Source: an uncultured Elusimicrobium sp. (GTDB lineage Bacteria > Elusimicrobiota > Elusimicrobia > Elusimicrobiales > Elusimicrobiaceae). Taken from it: 8,361 nucleotides of DNA. Positions within the stretch are counted from its first letter, which is position 1; every line of letters begins with the position of its first letter. The translations under genes and the position numbers were made by a program. This document shows, one piece after another, positions 1-5,466 of the stretch. The notes under the pieces were generated by a model. The model made no database searches, was not told where the DNA came from, and worked only from the letters and a program-made list of their open reading frames with translations. The stretch spans positions 1 to 8,361 of the forward strand of contig CACXHA010000117.1 in the NCBI GenBank assembly GCA_902767385.1, written 5' to 3'.

Positions 1-69
1 CCATGTGAGGCTCGAACTCACGACCTTACGCTTAAGAGGCGTCTGCTCTACCAACTGAGCTAATGGCCC
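1..69 (-). tRNA. tRNA-Lys (anticodon CTT), 3' end cut by window edge
   Basis: Read on the minus strand from position 69, the sequence folds as a tRNA. It has a 7-base acceptor strand GGGCCAT, a D-arm GCTC/GAGC with the AGTTGGTA loop, an anticodon stem and the loop CTCTTAA. A 5-base variable loop AGGTC and a T-arm GTGAG/CTCAC with loop TTCGAGC follow. The anticodon CTT (positions 34-36) reads the lysine codon AAG. Only four bases of the 3' acceptor strand are inside the window, so the last acceptor bases and the discriminator are missing. The outermost anticodon-stem pair is a G-A mismatch (G27/A43), which is tolerable there. The overall pattern is close to bacterial lysine tRNAs. Confidence 0.95.
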
Positions 70-81
70 GAACGATAATTT

Positions 82-87
82 ATTATA
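82..87 (-). promoter_or_regulatory. Probable -10 box of the tRNA-Lys gene
   Basis: On the minus strand this reads TATAAT, a perfect -10 consensus. It sits 12 bases before the first base of the tRNA, which would give a leader of only about 6 bases, as expected for a tRNA gene. The surroundings are very AT-rich. No good -35 box stands at 16-18 bases upstream, so only the -10 is claimed. Confidence 0.5.
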
Positions 88-147
88 TCATATTTAATGA
101 CGAAAAGGGAAATTTGTGAACGGCACAGAGGGCTCCTAAATTTTTCG

Positions 148-177
148 TTGACAACCCGCCCCGCTAAACACTAAAAT
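148..177 (+). promoter_or_regulatory. Promoter of the DUF885-family gene
   Basis: A perfect -35 TTGACA at 148-153 is followed after 18 bases by TAAAAT at 172-177, which matches the -10 consensus at five of six positions. The expected start of transcription is near 184, giving a leader of about 47 bases before the ATG at 231. An imperfect inverted repeat (173-212) overlaps the -10 and the start of the leader and could be an operator or a leader hairpin. Confidence 0.65.
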
Positions 178-212
178 ATAGTAGGCGATTTTTGTTTGCG
201 CGCCTATATTTT
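173..212 (+). repeat. Imperfect inverted repeat over the -10 and leader
   Basis: AAAATATA at 173-180 pairs with TATATTTT at 205-212, and GGCG at 184-187 pairs with CGCC at 201-204. That makes twelve base pairs, with a three-base bulge (GTA) on one side and a 13-base loop. The left arm covers most of the -10 box of the DUF885 gene. As DNA it could be a regulator site. As RNA only the inner part would be transcribed. Much of the outer arm is plain A/T, so chance pairing is possible. Confidence 0.4.
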
Positions 213-230
213 GCTACTAAAGAGAAAAAA

Positions 231-2075
231 ATGAACAGAAAAGGATTATTTTTAGGGTTGATTCTATTTACTTCCGCCGTTTTAAACGCGGCCATTATTT
301 CCCCCTCGTTGGATAAATTCCCCGACGAAGATGCGTCCACCATCTTGGAAAACAATTCATTTAAAGAAATTACCACGCGCTATTCCTCCGTAATAACGTT
401 TTTCGTGCCGGAAGAAGCCACCCGCTTGGGCTTTTCTTTAGGGAACAATGCCGTCAATGACCGCTCTTCTCAAACCGATGCCCAATTCTTGCAAGTCTTT
501 CGCTCTATTTTAGATTCGTTGGAACAAATTGATACCAAAAAATTGTCCCACGAGAAACAAATAGAATATGAACTCATGAAAGACACTTTAGTCAGCAAAA
601 TTTGGCAGTTGGAACAAAACCGCGCCTCCTTTGACCCGCTTTATTACACGCAAGCACTTGATAGCGTGTATGACCTCATGTTGTTGCCCAGCAAAAGTGA
701 CGACCGCAAACAACGTACCGACTTACTGGGCCGCGTAAACGCGCTGCCTAAAGTGATAAAACAAGCCAAAGAGAATTTGAAAAATGTTTCCCCGCTTTTG
801 GCCCGCTTAGCCATGGAAAAAGCTTACTTTGCCTACTTATCTTTTGACGAAGTAGCCACCCGCATTACCGAAGGGGAGGCCTTGTCCAACGATGCACGCG
901 ACTCCGTGGAAACGGAACAAGTGATTGCGCGCGCCAAAGCAAGTATCCGCGAAATGTTTGATTTCTTTAAATCTATCTCGCAAGCAGAATCCACCGCCAA
1001 TAACGACTGGCGCATGGGAAACAAAAACTATGCACGCCAACTAAAAGACACTTACCAAATTGCGGCTGCACCCGCCGAGGTAGGAGCGGAACTTGAAACA
1101 CGCTTTGAGCAAGCACAACATGATTTGTTTGATGCGTTGCAACCCTTTGAATTATCCGCAGAAGATGATTCTGTTGTATTAGTAGACGGCACCAATCAAA
1201 TGCCGCAAATTCAGCCGGTGGCTGCTTCCAAAAAAGGGAAAGGGACCCCGGCCAAACCGGTTTATGTGGCACCTACCGCCAACCAATTCTATGGCGTGGC
1301 CAAACAATTACAAACCCCCTACCAAGAAGACACCCTGCTTAGTTCCATTTCCAATGAAGCAGCGGGGCTGATGGCGGACTGGGTAAGAAAGGACGTGCTT
1401 CCCCAATCCCTTACGCTTAGTATAGAGCCGTTAACAAGCTATTTTTCATACTTAAACGAATATCTTTTTAACCCGGCCTATGCCACATTCTTGTTGCGCT
1501 TGCCAACCGGAAACCAATTGGCTAAAGACGAAATTATGCAACGTCAATTCAACGGGCCGGCCACCAAGTTACTTATCAGCCAAGAAATTGTTCCCGGCCA
1601 CTACTACCAAACCCTTCTTCCCACCAGCCGGGTGCGCCGCTTGCTAGGTTCCCCCACGCTAGCGAACGGGTGGAAATTCTATTCGTTACAAGTGGCAGAA
1701 GAACAGGGCTATATAATTACCGACGAAGAACGCCTCTTTGCGGCCTGGCAACGCTTTGTGTATACGTTAGCGGCGCTGATGGACTACCGCCTGCATAACC
1801 GCGATTTCACGTACGACCAAGCGTTCACATTCTTAACGCAAGTAACCGGACTGGGCGACGAAGAAGCCGCTAAGATGATTTATGCCATTGCACAAAATCC
1901 GGCTCAAGCCGTAAGCTATGTATGGGGCAACAAACTGTGGACGGAAGCGGCAGCACCCTATGTAAAGAAATTTAATAATCCTCAAAAAGTGACCGATTTA
2001 CTCCTGCAAGTGGGTAATGTTTCCCCACGTACGTTAAGCAAAGAATTAAAGTTCTTAGTTAAGCAGAAAAAATAG
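231..2075 (+). CDS. Exported DUF885-family protein with altered metal-site motif
   Basis: 614 residues. A Sec signal peptide covers about residues 1-20 (MNRKG, hydrophobic LFLGLILFTSAVL, then NAA). The rest fits DUF885 (PF05960), a family of large mostly helical proteins generally taken to be metal-dependent hydrolases of unknown substrate. Recognisable family blocks lie near the C-terminus: QEIVPGHYYQ (451-460), NGWKFYS followed by AEEQGY (from 479), and NPAQAVSYVWG further on. Typical members have HExxPGH and EGW. Here the first histidine is Q451 and the glutamate is N479, while E452 and H457 remain. This suggests a weakened or non-catalytic protein, or a different metal site. A lysine/alanine/proline-rich linker lies at about residues 328-345. 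ATG 231 is chosen because the signal peptide starts there and an AAAGAG lies 6 bases upstream; an in-frame TTG at 192 would fall almost at the transcription start. The gene stands alone with its own promoter and terminator. Confidence 0.85.
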   Translation: MNRKGLFLGLILFTSAVLNAAIISPSLDKFPDEDASTILENNSFKEITTRYSSVITFFVPEEATRLGFSLGNNAVNDRSSQTDAQFLQVFRSILDSLEQIDTKKLSHEKQIEYELMKDTLVSKIWQLEQNRASFDPLYYTQALDSVYDLMLLPSKSDDRKQRTDLLGRVNALPKVIKQAKENLKNVSPLLARLAMEKAYFAYLSFDEVATRITEGEALSNDARDSVETEQVIARAKASIREMFDFFKSISQAESTANNDWRMGNKNYARQLKDTYQIAAAPAEVGAELETRFEQAQHDLFDALQPFELSAEDDSVVLVDGTNQMPQIQPVAASKKGKGTPAKPVYVAPTANQFYGVAKQLQTPYQEDTLLSSISNEAAGLMADWVRKDVLPQSLTLSIEPLTSYFSYLNEYLFNPAYATFLLRLPTGNQLAKDEIMQRQFNGPATKLLISQEIVPGHYYQTLLPTSRVRRLLGSPTLANGWKFYSLQVAEEQGYIITDEERLFAAWQRFVYTLAALMDYRLHNRDFTYDQAFTFLTQVTGLGDEEAAKMIYAIAQNPAQAVSYVWGNKLWTEAAAPYVKKFNNPQKVTDLLLQVGNVSPRTLSKELKFLVKQKK

Positions 2076-2094
2076 ACTAGGTTTTATGGTATAT

Positions 2095-2121
2095 ACCCCC
2101 GGGCTTACCCCCGGGGGTTTT
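2095..2121 (+). terminator. Intrinsic terminator of the DUF885 gene
   Basis: A perfect 9-base-pair stem, ACCCCCGGG (2095-2103) with CCCGGGGGT (2110-2118), closes a 6-base loop and runs into TTTT (2118-2121). It starts 20 bases after the stop codon. The same CCCCGGG core and similar loop recur in the other two strong terminators of the window. Confidence 0.85.
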
Positions 2122-2218
2122 GTTGTGTATTGTGAAAATCCCCAATTAAAAGGAAAGTTCTGGTTATACCAACGTCCAGATTGTTAAAAGCAGTTGGGTG
2201 AAACAGTTAAAATTGAGT

Positions 2219-2246
2219 GTCATTCCCAGGCGTTTTTGTTGGGAAT
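2219..2246 (+). repeat. Hairpin repeat unit A (28 bases)
   Basis: GTC is followed by arm ATTCCCAG (2222-2229), a 9-base loop and arm TTGGGAAT (2239-2246), then C. The innermost pair is G-T, which would be a G-U pair in RNA; the other seven are Watson-Crick. The unit follows the frame shared by all nine repeats here. Its left arm can instead pair with a second segment at 2289-2301 (see findings). Confidence 0.7.
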
Positions 2247-2301
2247 CTTCCGCATCCGTTTTTACAAGCCCGTGTAGGAGCTAATGTTAAACGCCGGGAA
2301 T
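2222..2301 (+). repeat. Longer inverted repeat enclosing unit A
   Basis: ATTCCC-A-GGCGTTT (2222-2235) pairs with AAACGCC-GGGAAT (2289-2301): thirteen base pairs with one bulged A (2228). The 53 bases between contain the right arm of unit A. The left arm can therefore form either a short hairpin (unit A) or this longer one. It may be the remains of a larger hairpin-ended element. Confidence 0.5.
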
Positions 2302-2310
2302 AAACAGGCG

Positions 2311-2351
2311 GGAGATCCCCGAACCCTGCGGGCCGCCAAATCGGGGATGAC
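2311..2351 (-). repeat. Hairpin repeat unit B (41 bases, perfect copy at 7110-7150)
   Basis: The arms ATCCCCGA (2315-2322) and TCGGGGAT (2341-2348) flank an 18-base interior that contains a small CCC-TGC-GGG hairpin (2324-2332). GAC follows at 2349-2351, so on the minus strand the unit begins GTCAT like the others. All 41 bases are identical to 7110-7150, in the same orientation, about 4.8 kb away. Confidence 0.85.
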
Positions 2352-2370
2352 AAGTTATATTGTTATTGGT

Positions 2371-2394
2371 GTCATCCCGTACTTGATACGGGAT
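2371..2394 (+). repeat. Hairpin repeat unit C (inverted copy at 7207-7230)
   Basis: GTC is followed by ATCCCGTA (2374-2381), loop CTTGA, TACGGGAT (2387-2394), then C. The 25 bases 2371-2395 are the exact reverse complement of 7206-7230. The 8-base-pair stem is perfect. Confidence 0.85.
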
Positions 2395-2427
2395 CCCCAC
2401 CTTATTTGCAAGTAGAAAGCGGATGAG

Positions 2428-2455
2428 ATTCCCGACTACAAATTTCGGGAATGAC
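2428..2455 (-). repeat. Hairpin repeat unit D (28 bases)
   Basis: ATTCCCGA (2428-2435) and TCGGGAAT (2445-2452) enclose a 9-base loop, followed by GAC (2453-2455). On the minus strand this is GTC-arm-loop-arm-C. The arms match those of unit I (7323-7350), but the loops differ. Confidence 0.75.
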
Positions 2456-2518
2456 ACCTTATTTTATCACTACACAAAACTACTTTTAACAACCTGTTCA
2501 TCGCTTAAAGCTATACTG

Positions 2519-2543
2519 AACCCTGCGCCTAGCGCAGGGTTTT
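2519..2543 (+). terminator. Strong hairpin, possible plus-strand or tandem terminator
   Basis: AACCCTGCGC (2519-2528) pairs perfectly with GCGCAGGGTT (2532-2541) around a 3-base loop, with TT following, so the plus-strand transcript ends in TTTT. No plus-strand gene lies just upstream, so its role is unclear. It could back up the DUF885 terminator, end an unseen small RNA, or act as a second hairpin after the pilin-operon terminator. On the minus strand no T-run follows the stem. Confidence 0.4.
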
Positions 2544-2549
2544 CATACC

Positions 2550-2578
2550 AAAAAAATCCCCGGGCTTACACCCGGGGA
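2550..2578 (-). terminator. Intrinsic terminator of the pilin operon
   Basis: On the minus strand, TCCCCGGG (from 2578) pairs with CCCGGGGA (ending 2557) around a 6-base loop and runs into seven T residues (2556-2550). It lies 15 bases after the stop codon of the cysteine-rich gene. It is a textbook terminator and uses the same core stem as those at 2095 and 7281. Confidence 0.9.
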
Positions 2579-2593
2579 GTCTTACCGATTAGA

Positions 2594-3673
2594 TTATTGC
2601 CAGCCGTCTGGCCAAGGTCTACAGGCCATATACGTGGTTTTACATGTACCTGCCTTTTCTACAATCTTACACTGTGCCCCTTCTTGATTAGCACACGCGG
2701 CCCCGGCTATTGCCTCAGCGCTACAATTAGTTTCATCCTCGCATGTATTTGATGAATATACTTGGCCCCATCTCAACACATAACAGATGGGATCGCTATA
2801 GCTGACCCCAGGCTGGGAGCAACACTCGCTCTTGTTTTCCGTTTTGTAAGAATCAACCTGACACCGGGGCACACAACTACTCCCGCCCCCATCAGGATGC
2901 CTATGGGTATCATCACATTCGCACTTTGTATTGTTTTCTATTTGATGGCTATTAGCTGGGCAACTACACCCACAAACGGCGCAAGGCGTATTAGAACCAT
3001 CGGGTTTGCTACACCAAGTGGCCCCCTCTACGGAAGCTTCACACGCCGCTGCAAAAGTTTCCTTGTTGTTGTAATAACAATCCACACAATCATCCGCTTC
3101 TTTACAACATACTAAATAATAGCCTGTCTTTCCGCCGATGGTTAATTGCTGCCACTGAGCACCCCCTTGGTGGGTACTCTCGTCGTAGCCGCACGCTGGA
3201 AGTGCACCTTTACCAAATAAATCAATCGTGTTGGCATTGATTTTCCCCGTGGTAACGTTATTAGGAGCTAGCCCGCTGTTTACAGTCAAGTTTTTGGCGT
3301 GCACCGCAGCCGGGTTATTGTTAGTCTGGGTGGTTGTATCCCCAAATATGGCTGTTTGCGTAGTAAAGTTGGTATCCATCTTCAAGGTAGAAAGCGGAGC
3401 ACTGGTATTTACTTGACGCAAGAACACGTCATCGGCACTCAGCGACACATTACTGGACGAGGAACCCAGCTCTAATGTAAAGCCTTCATTGCCACTGTGG
3501 GTACCTATGTCAAATTTATCTTTTATGTAGAGATTATTGTAAAGCGCGTACGGAACGGGGAAATAAGTAACCATTTTAACCAACTTATCCGGTTCATTCT
3601 GCGTAAAACCGGGTAATGCACATCCCACCGTTACGAAACATACTAAGAAAAATTTATTTAATTTTGCGTTCAT
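2594..3673 (-). CDS. Secreted cysteine-rich protein, last gene of pilin operon
   Basis: 359 residues; I do not recognise a named family. An N-terminal Sec signal peptide (MNAKLNK, then a hydrophobic stretch to about residue 25, GFTQ) predicts export. Residues 31-155 are cysteine-free and rich in Asn, Thr and Ser. They contain VTYFPVPYALYNNLYI (35-50) and short repeating beta-like segments, such as KNLTVNSG then GKINANTIDL, reminiscent of fibre or stalk proteins. From residue 161 to 351 there are 24 cysteines, including three CC or near-adjacent clusters and CAVCGCSC (231-238). Two segments look duplicated: 207-221 and 322-335, both of the form AAC...EGA..C. The start at 3673 has GGGGG (3681-3685) 7 bases upstream and lies 12 bases after the preceding pilin stop, so it is translated from the operon mRNA. 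The position after three prepilins suggests a partner or tip protein of the pilus (inference). It could also be an unrelated surface protein. Confidence 0.8.
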   Translation of the reverse strand: MNAKLNKFFLVCFVTVGCALPGFTQNEPDKLVKMVTYFPVPYALYNNLYIKDKFDIGTHSGNEGFTLELGSSSSNVSLSADDVFLRQVNTSAPLSTLKMDTNFTTQTAIFGDTTTQTNNNPAAVHAKNLTVNSGLAPNNVTTGKINANTIDLFGKGALPACGYDESTHQGGAQWQQLTIGGKTGYYLVCCKEADDCVDCYYNNKETFAAACEASVEGATWCSKPDGSNTPCAVCGCSCPANSHQIENNTKCECDDTHRHPDGGGSSCVPRCQVDSYKTENKSECCSQPGVSYSDPICYVLRWGQVYSSNTCEDETNCSAEAIAGAACANQEGAQCKIVEKAGTCKTTYMACRPWPDGWQ

Positions 3674-3685
3674 AGTTTTTCCCCC

Positions 3686-4264
3686 TTAGTTACAACACGT
3701 AAGCCCCTCCGTATTTTCCATACCATACTGTGCACAATTGTCTCCTTCTCCACCACATAAAAATACGTTATTAACTATGTTATCGGTTTGGCTATCCAAT
3801 TCCCCGTTGTAAACAAATACGGTGCCGGCATATTCCCCCCCCAAGCGTTTGGCGCAAACGCCATTGGGGTAAGAGCCCCCGGGTAGTAATGAATAGCAAA
3901 ACGCTTTTGAAGAAAACGTAGTCCCCGTAGCCGACGAACCGCTTGCCGTTTGGAACTGAATATTTAAGTGTTGAAATTGGGGACACCTACCTGAAGTGAC
4001 GTTTTCTGCACTATACGCAAAGCACTCCATATTCCCCATCGCGTGGCGTTTGGCAGATTGGATACGGTTTAAAACGGCGCGGGCCTCAGTCATGCGAGAG
4101 CGTTCAATCGTTTTTTCATACAAAGGCATGGCTATCGTTACAAGAATCCCCACGATTACTACCGCGGTTAAAATTTCCACTAAGGTAAAACCCGAACATA
4201 GCCAATCCTTGGAAATCCTTTGGTTCAATCCTCTCTGCTTTCTATTTTCTTTAATCTTGTTCAT
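3686..4264 (-). CDS. Type IV prepilin-like protein, third of operon
   Basis: 192 residues. The leader is long for a type IV prepilin (25 residues, basic, ending CSG) and is followed by the mature start FTLVE, with the conserved glutamate at mature position 5 (E30). A hydrophobic helix runs to about residue 47 (AMP), then YEKTIERSRMTEA, the amphipathic part of the pilin helix. The globular part has eight cysteines, including C170, C177 and the terminal C190-C191, consistent with a disulfide-bonded C-terminal loop. The prepilin peptidase cut would fall between G25 and F26. The start at 4264 was chosen because AGAGGAA lies 4-5 bases upstream and overlaps the TAG stop of the preceding pilin. The gap between the genes is 8 bases. 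Whether it is a major pilin, minor pilin or pseudopilin cannot be told from sequence. Confidence 0.88.
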   Translation of the reverse strand: MNKIKENRKQRGLNQRISKDWLCSGFTLVEILTAVVIVGILVTIAMPLYEKTIERSRMTEARAVLNRIQSAKRHAMGNMECFAYSAENVTSGRCPQFQHLNIQFQTASGSSATGTTFSSKAFCYSLLPGGSYPNGVCAKRLGGEYAGTVFVYNGELDSQTDNIVNNVFLCGGEGDNCAQYGMENTEGLTCCN

Positions 4265-4272
4265 ATTTTCCT

Positions 4273-4839
4273 CTATTTGGTACAAACAGAATTATTGTTA
4301 GCGTTGTCGGGGCAAGTAAAACCGTATGTCTCACAAGCATCTTTATCCCCTGTACATTGAAGCAGAGGGATCCCATCATTAACGGGATAGGACAGACGAA
4401 ACTCCACTTGCGGCCCTGTTAAAGGTTGGGCCTTAATATAATTTTGATTAAACGAATAGGTAAAATGTTCGCAGGAAAGGAGGGCCTTCCCCTCGGCATT
4501 CTCCCCCACGTCACATGCAATGGTTTTTTCATCAAACATATCCATGCGTCTAAAGGTGGCTTTATCAGATTTGGCTACCATATCCTTAAAAGTTCTAAAA
4601 CCAAATTCTGCGGCCAAGCGTTCGCCGGAGTCATAAATCACACGCAGCATAGCCACCGCTTCCGTCGAGCGCGAACGCTCAATAGCCCGCTTATACTGCG
4701 GCAACACCACCGCTGTTAAAATCCCAATAATCACCACCACCGTAATCATTTCAATTAACGTAAAACCGGAGCGAAGAGACGCTCTAAAAGAGTTTTTATT
4801 CAGGGCATCCTTCTTACCCTTGCCGTTGTTATACTTCAT
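4273..4839 (-). CDS. Type IV prepilin-like protein, second of operon
   Basis: 188 residues. It has a 25-residue basic leader ending RSG, then mature FTLIEMITVVVIIGILTAVVL, with Glu at mature position 5 (E30), PQYKRAIERSRSTEA and a globular domain. Six cysteines lie in the mature part (C109, C123, C162, C169, C176, C186). The tail CTGDKDACETYGFTC (162-176) resembles the tail of the next pilin (170-190). The HFTYSF segment (125-130) corresponds to FCYSL/FCYHL of the two sisters. The start at 4839 is set by the GGGGG ribosome site at 4846-4850, which touches the stop codon of the upstream pilin; an in-frame ATG at 4875 would overlap that gene and have no such site. The gap between the genes is 10 bases. 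It is an exported pilus or pseudopilus subunit after cleavage by a prepilin peptidase encoded elsewhere. Confidence 0.88.
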   Translation of the reverse strand: MKYNNGKGKKDALNKNSFRASLRSGFTLIEMITVVVIIGILTAVVLPQYKRAIERSRSTEAVAMLRVIYDSGERLAAEFGFRTFKDMVAKSDKATFRRMDMFDEKTIACDVGENAEGKALLSCEHFTYSFNQNYIKAQPLTGPQVEFRLSYPVNDGIPLLQCTGDKDACETYGFTCPDNANNNSVCTK

Positions 4840-4849
4840 ACTGTTCCCC

Positions 4850-5332
4850 CTATATGCACCCAGTGCGGTGGTCACTATCGGCCACGTTTAAAATATCACA
4901 GGCTGCGCCGTCCTCGTCTGTGCAAGAAAATTTATCCCCGCGGTAATAAATCATAGCCCCGGTCAGGCCGCGGCCATCGCCCCAAAGCGGTTCGGCCGCT
5001 ACGCAAGCTTGCTCAAACGTGCCTCCCGTACCAGATTCTAAATGGTAACAAAAGTTTTTAGAGGCAAAATCACACCCCTCCACATCTGTATCGGCGGAGA
5101 CCTCAATATCTAATTTTTTTAAAGTAACAGAGGAACAATCCCCTCCGTCTGCTTTGTTTTGCAGGCACCACCGTTCGCGCGCTTCAAATACAGGCGGCAG
5201 TACTTGCATGACCTCGGCCGCTTTGGAACGGTCCATCGCTTTGCGGTATTGCGGAAGCGCAATGGACGTAAGCACGCTGATAATAATGACCACTACTAAC
5301 AGTTCAATTAAAGTAAATCCTTTTTTAGACAT
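4850..5332 (-). CDS. Type IV prepilin-like protein, first of operon
   Basis: 160 residues. It has a short classical leader MSKKG followed by FTLIELLVVVIIISVLTSIAL and PQYRKAMDRSKAAEV; the glutamate at mature position 5 is E10. This is the standard class III signal cut between G5 and F6. The C-terminal part carries eight cysteines, among them C137, C145 and C159, and the segment FASKNFCYHL (89-98) matches FSSKAFCYSL in the third pilin. The start at 5332 was preferred over an in-frame ATG at 5389 because it gives the canonical leader and has GAGGGA (5337-5342) 4 bases upstream. A TATAAT stands about 37 bases before the start. This gene opens the four-gene operon and is divergent from guaC. The exact class, pilus subunit or pseudopilin, is undetermined. 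Confidence 0.9.
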   Translation of the reverse strand: MSKKGFTLIELLVVVIIISVLTSIALPQYRKAMDRSKAAEVMQVLPPVFEARERWCLQNKADGGDCSSVTLKKLDIEVSADTDVEGCDFASKNFCYHLESGTGGTFEQACVAAEPLWGDGRGLTGAMIYYRGDKFSCTDEDGAACDILNVADSDHRTGCI

Positions 5333-5368
5333 AGGTTCCCTCTTTACTGCTCTGTAAATACAACTTTT

Positions 5369-5374
5369 ATTATA
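5369..5374 (-). promoter_or_regulatory. Probable -10 box of the pilin operon
   Basis: On the minus strand this reads TATAAT, placed so that transcription would begin roughly 30 bases before the first pilin ATG at 5332. Just upstream is the small inverted repeat GCTA-TTTTT-TAGC. A -35 at 17 bases would be ATGCAA, matching TTGACA at only three positions, so the promoter is weak or needs help. Confidence 0.5.
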
Positions 5375-5421
5375 GCTAAAAAATAGCAAAATTGCATATT
5401 TTTTATTTTGACTAAATTTTG

Positions 5422-5427
5422 TATGAT
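5422..5427 (+). promoter_or_regulatory. Possible -10 box of guaC
   Basis: TATGAT matches five of six -10 bases and lies 45 bases before the guaC ATG. No convincing -35 stands at the right distance: a TTGACT at 5408-5413 is only 8 bases away. The whole divergent gap is AT-rich, so the call is tentative. Confidence 0.3.
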
Positions 5428-5434
5428 ATACGAG

Positions 5435-5453
5435 GTTTGGGTTACCCCCAAAC
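5435..5453 (+). promoter_or_regulatory. Hairpin in the guaC leader just before the ribosome site
   Basis: GTTTGGG (5435-5441) pairs perfectly with CCCAAAC (5447-5453) around loop TTACC. The stem ends 4 bases before the GGAGG at 5458-5462. It has no T-run, so it is not a terminator. It could protect the 5' end of the mRNA or affect ribosome access, possibly in response to purine state. No known purine riboswitch core is visible. Confidence 0.45.
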
Positions 5454-5466
5454 GCAGGGAGGAATT

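Larger units (their letters stand above)
2122..2518. other. Convergent intergenic region with hairpin repeats, no gene seen
   Basis: This stretch separates the terminator of the DUF885 gene from the terminators of the pilin operon. I see no convincing coding frame; an open frame starting at 2423 on the plus strand runs through a repeat, two terminators and antisense to the cysteine-rich gene. It contains four hairpin repeats (listed separately) at 2219-2246, 2311-2351, 2371-2394 and 2428-2455. The first 95 bases and the stretch 2456-2518 show nothing I can name. Confidence 0.6.

Noticed and set aside
192..230. TTG start 39 bases upstream for the DUF885 gene
   Set aside because: It would put 13 extra residues before a clear signal peptide and fall about 8 bases after the predicted transcription start, with no room for a ribosome site.
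2219..2455. CRISPR-like array
   Set aside because: Units alternate in strand, differ in arm sequence and have irregular spacing; no cas genes are present.
2423..2752. Open frame of 109 codons on the plus strand
   Set aside because: It runs through a hairpin repeat and two terminators and then antisense to the cysteine-rich gene, without a ribosome site or protein-like composition.
3617..3622. Lipoprotein cysteine (C18) in the cysteine-rich protein's leader
   Set aside because: The residues before it (TVG) are a poor lipobox because position -3 is Thr, and hydrophobic residues continue after it; an ordinary signal peptide fits better.
5435..5466. Purine riboswitch upstream of guaC
   Set aside because: The leader is only some 35-40 bases and shows a single hairpin, too short for any known purine aptamer.
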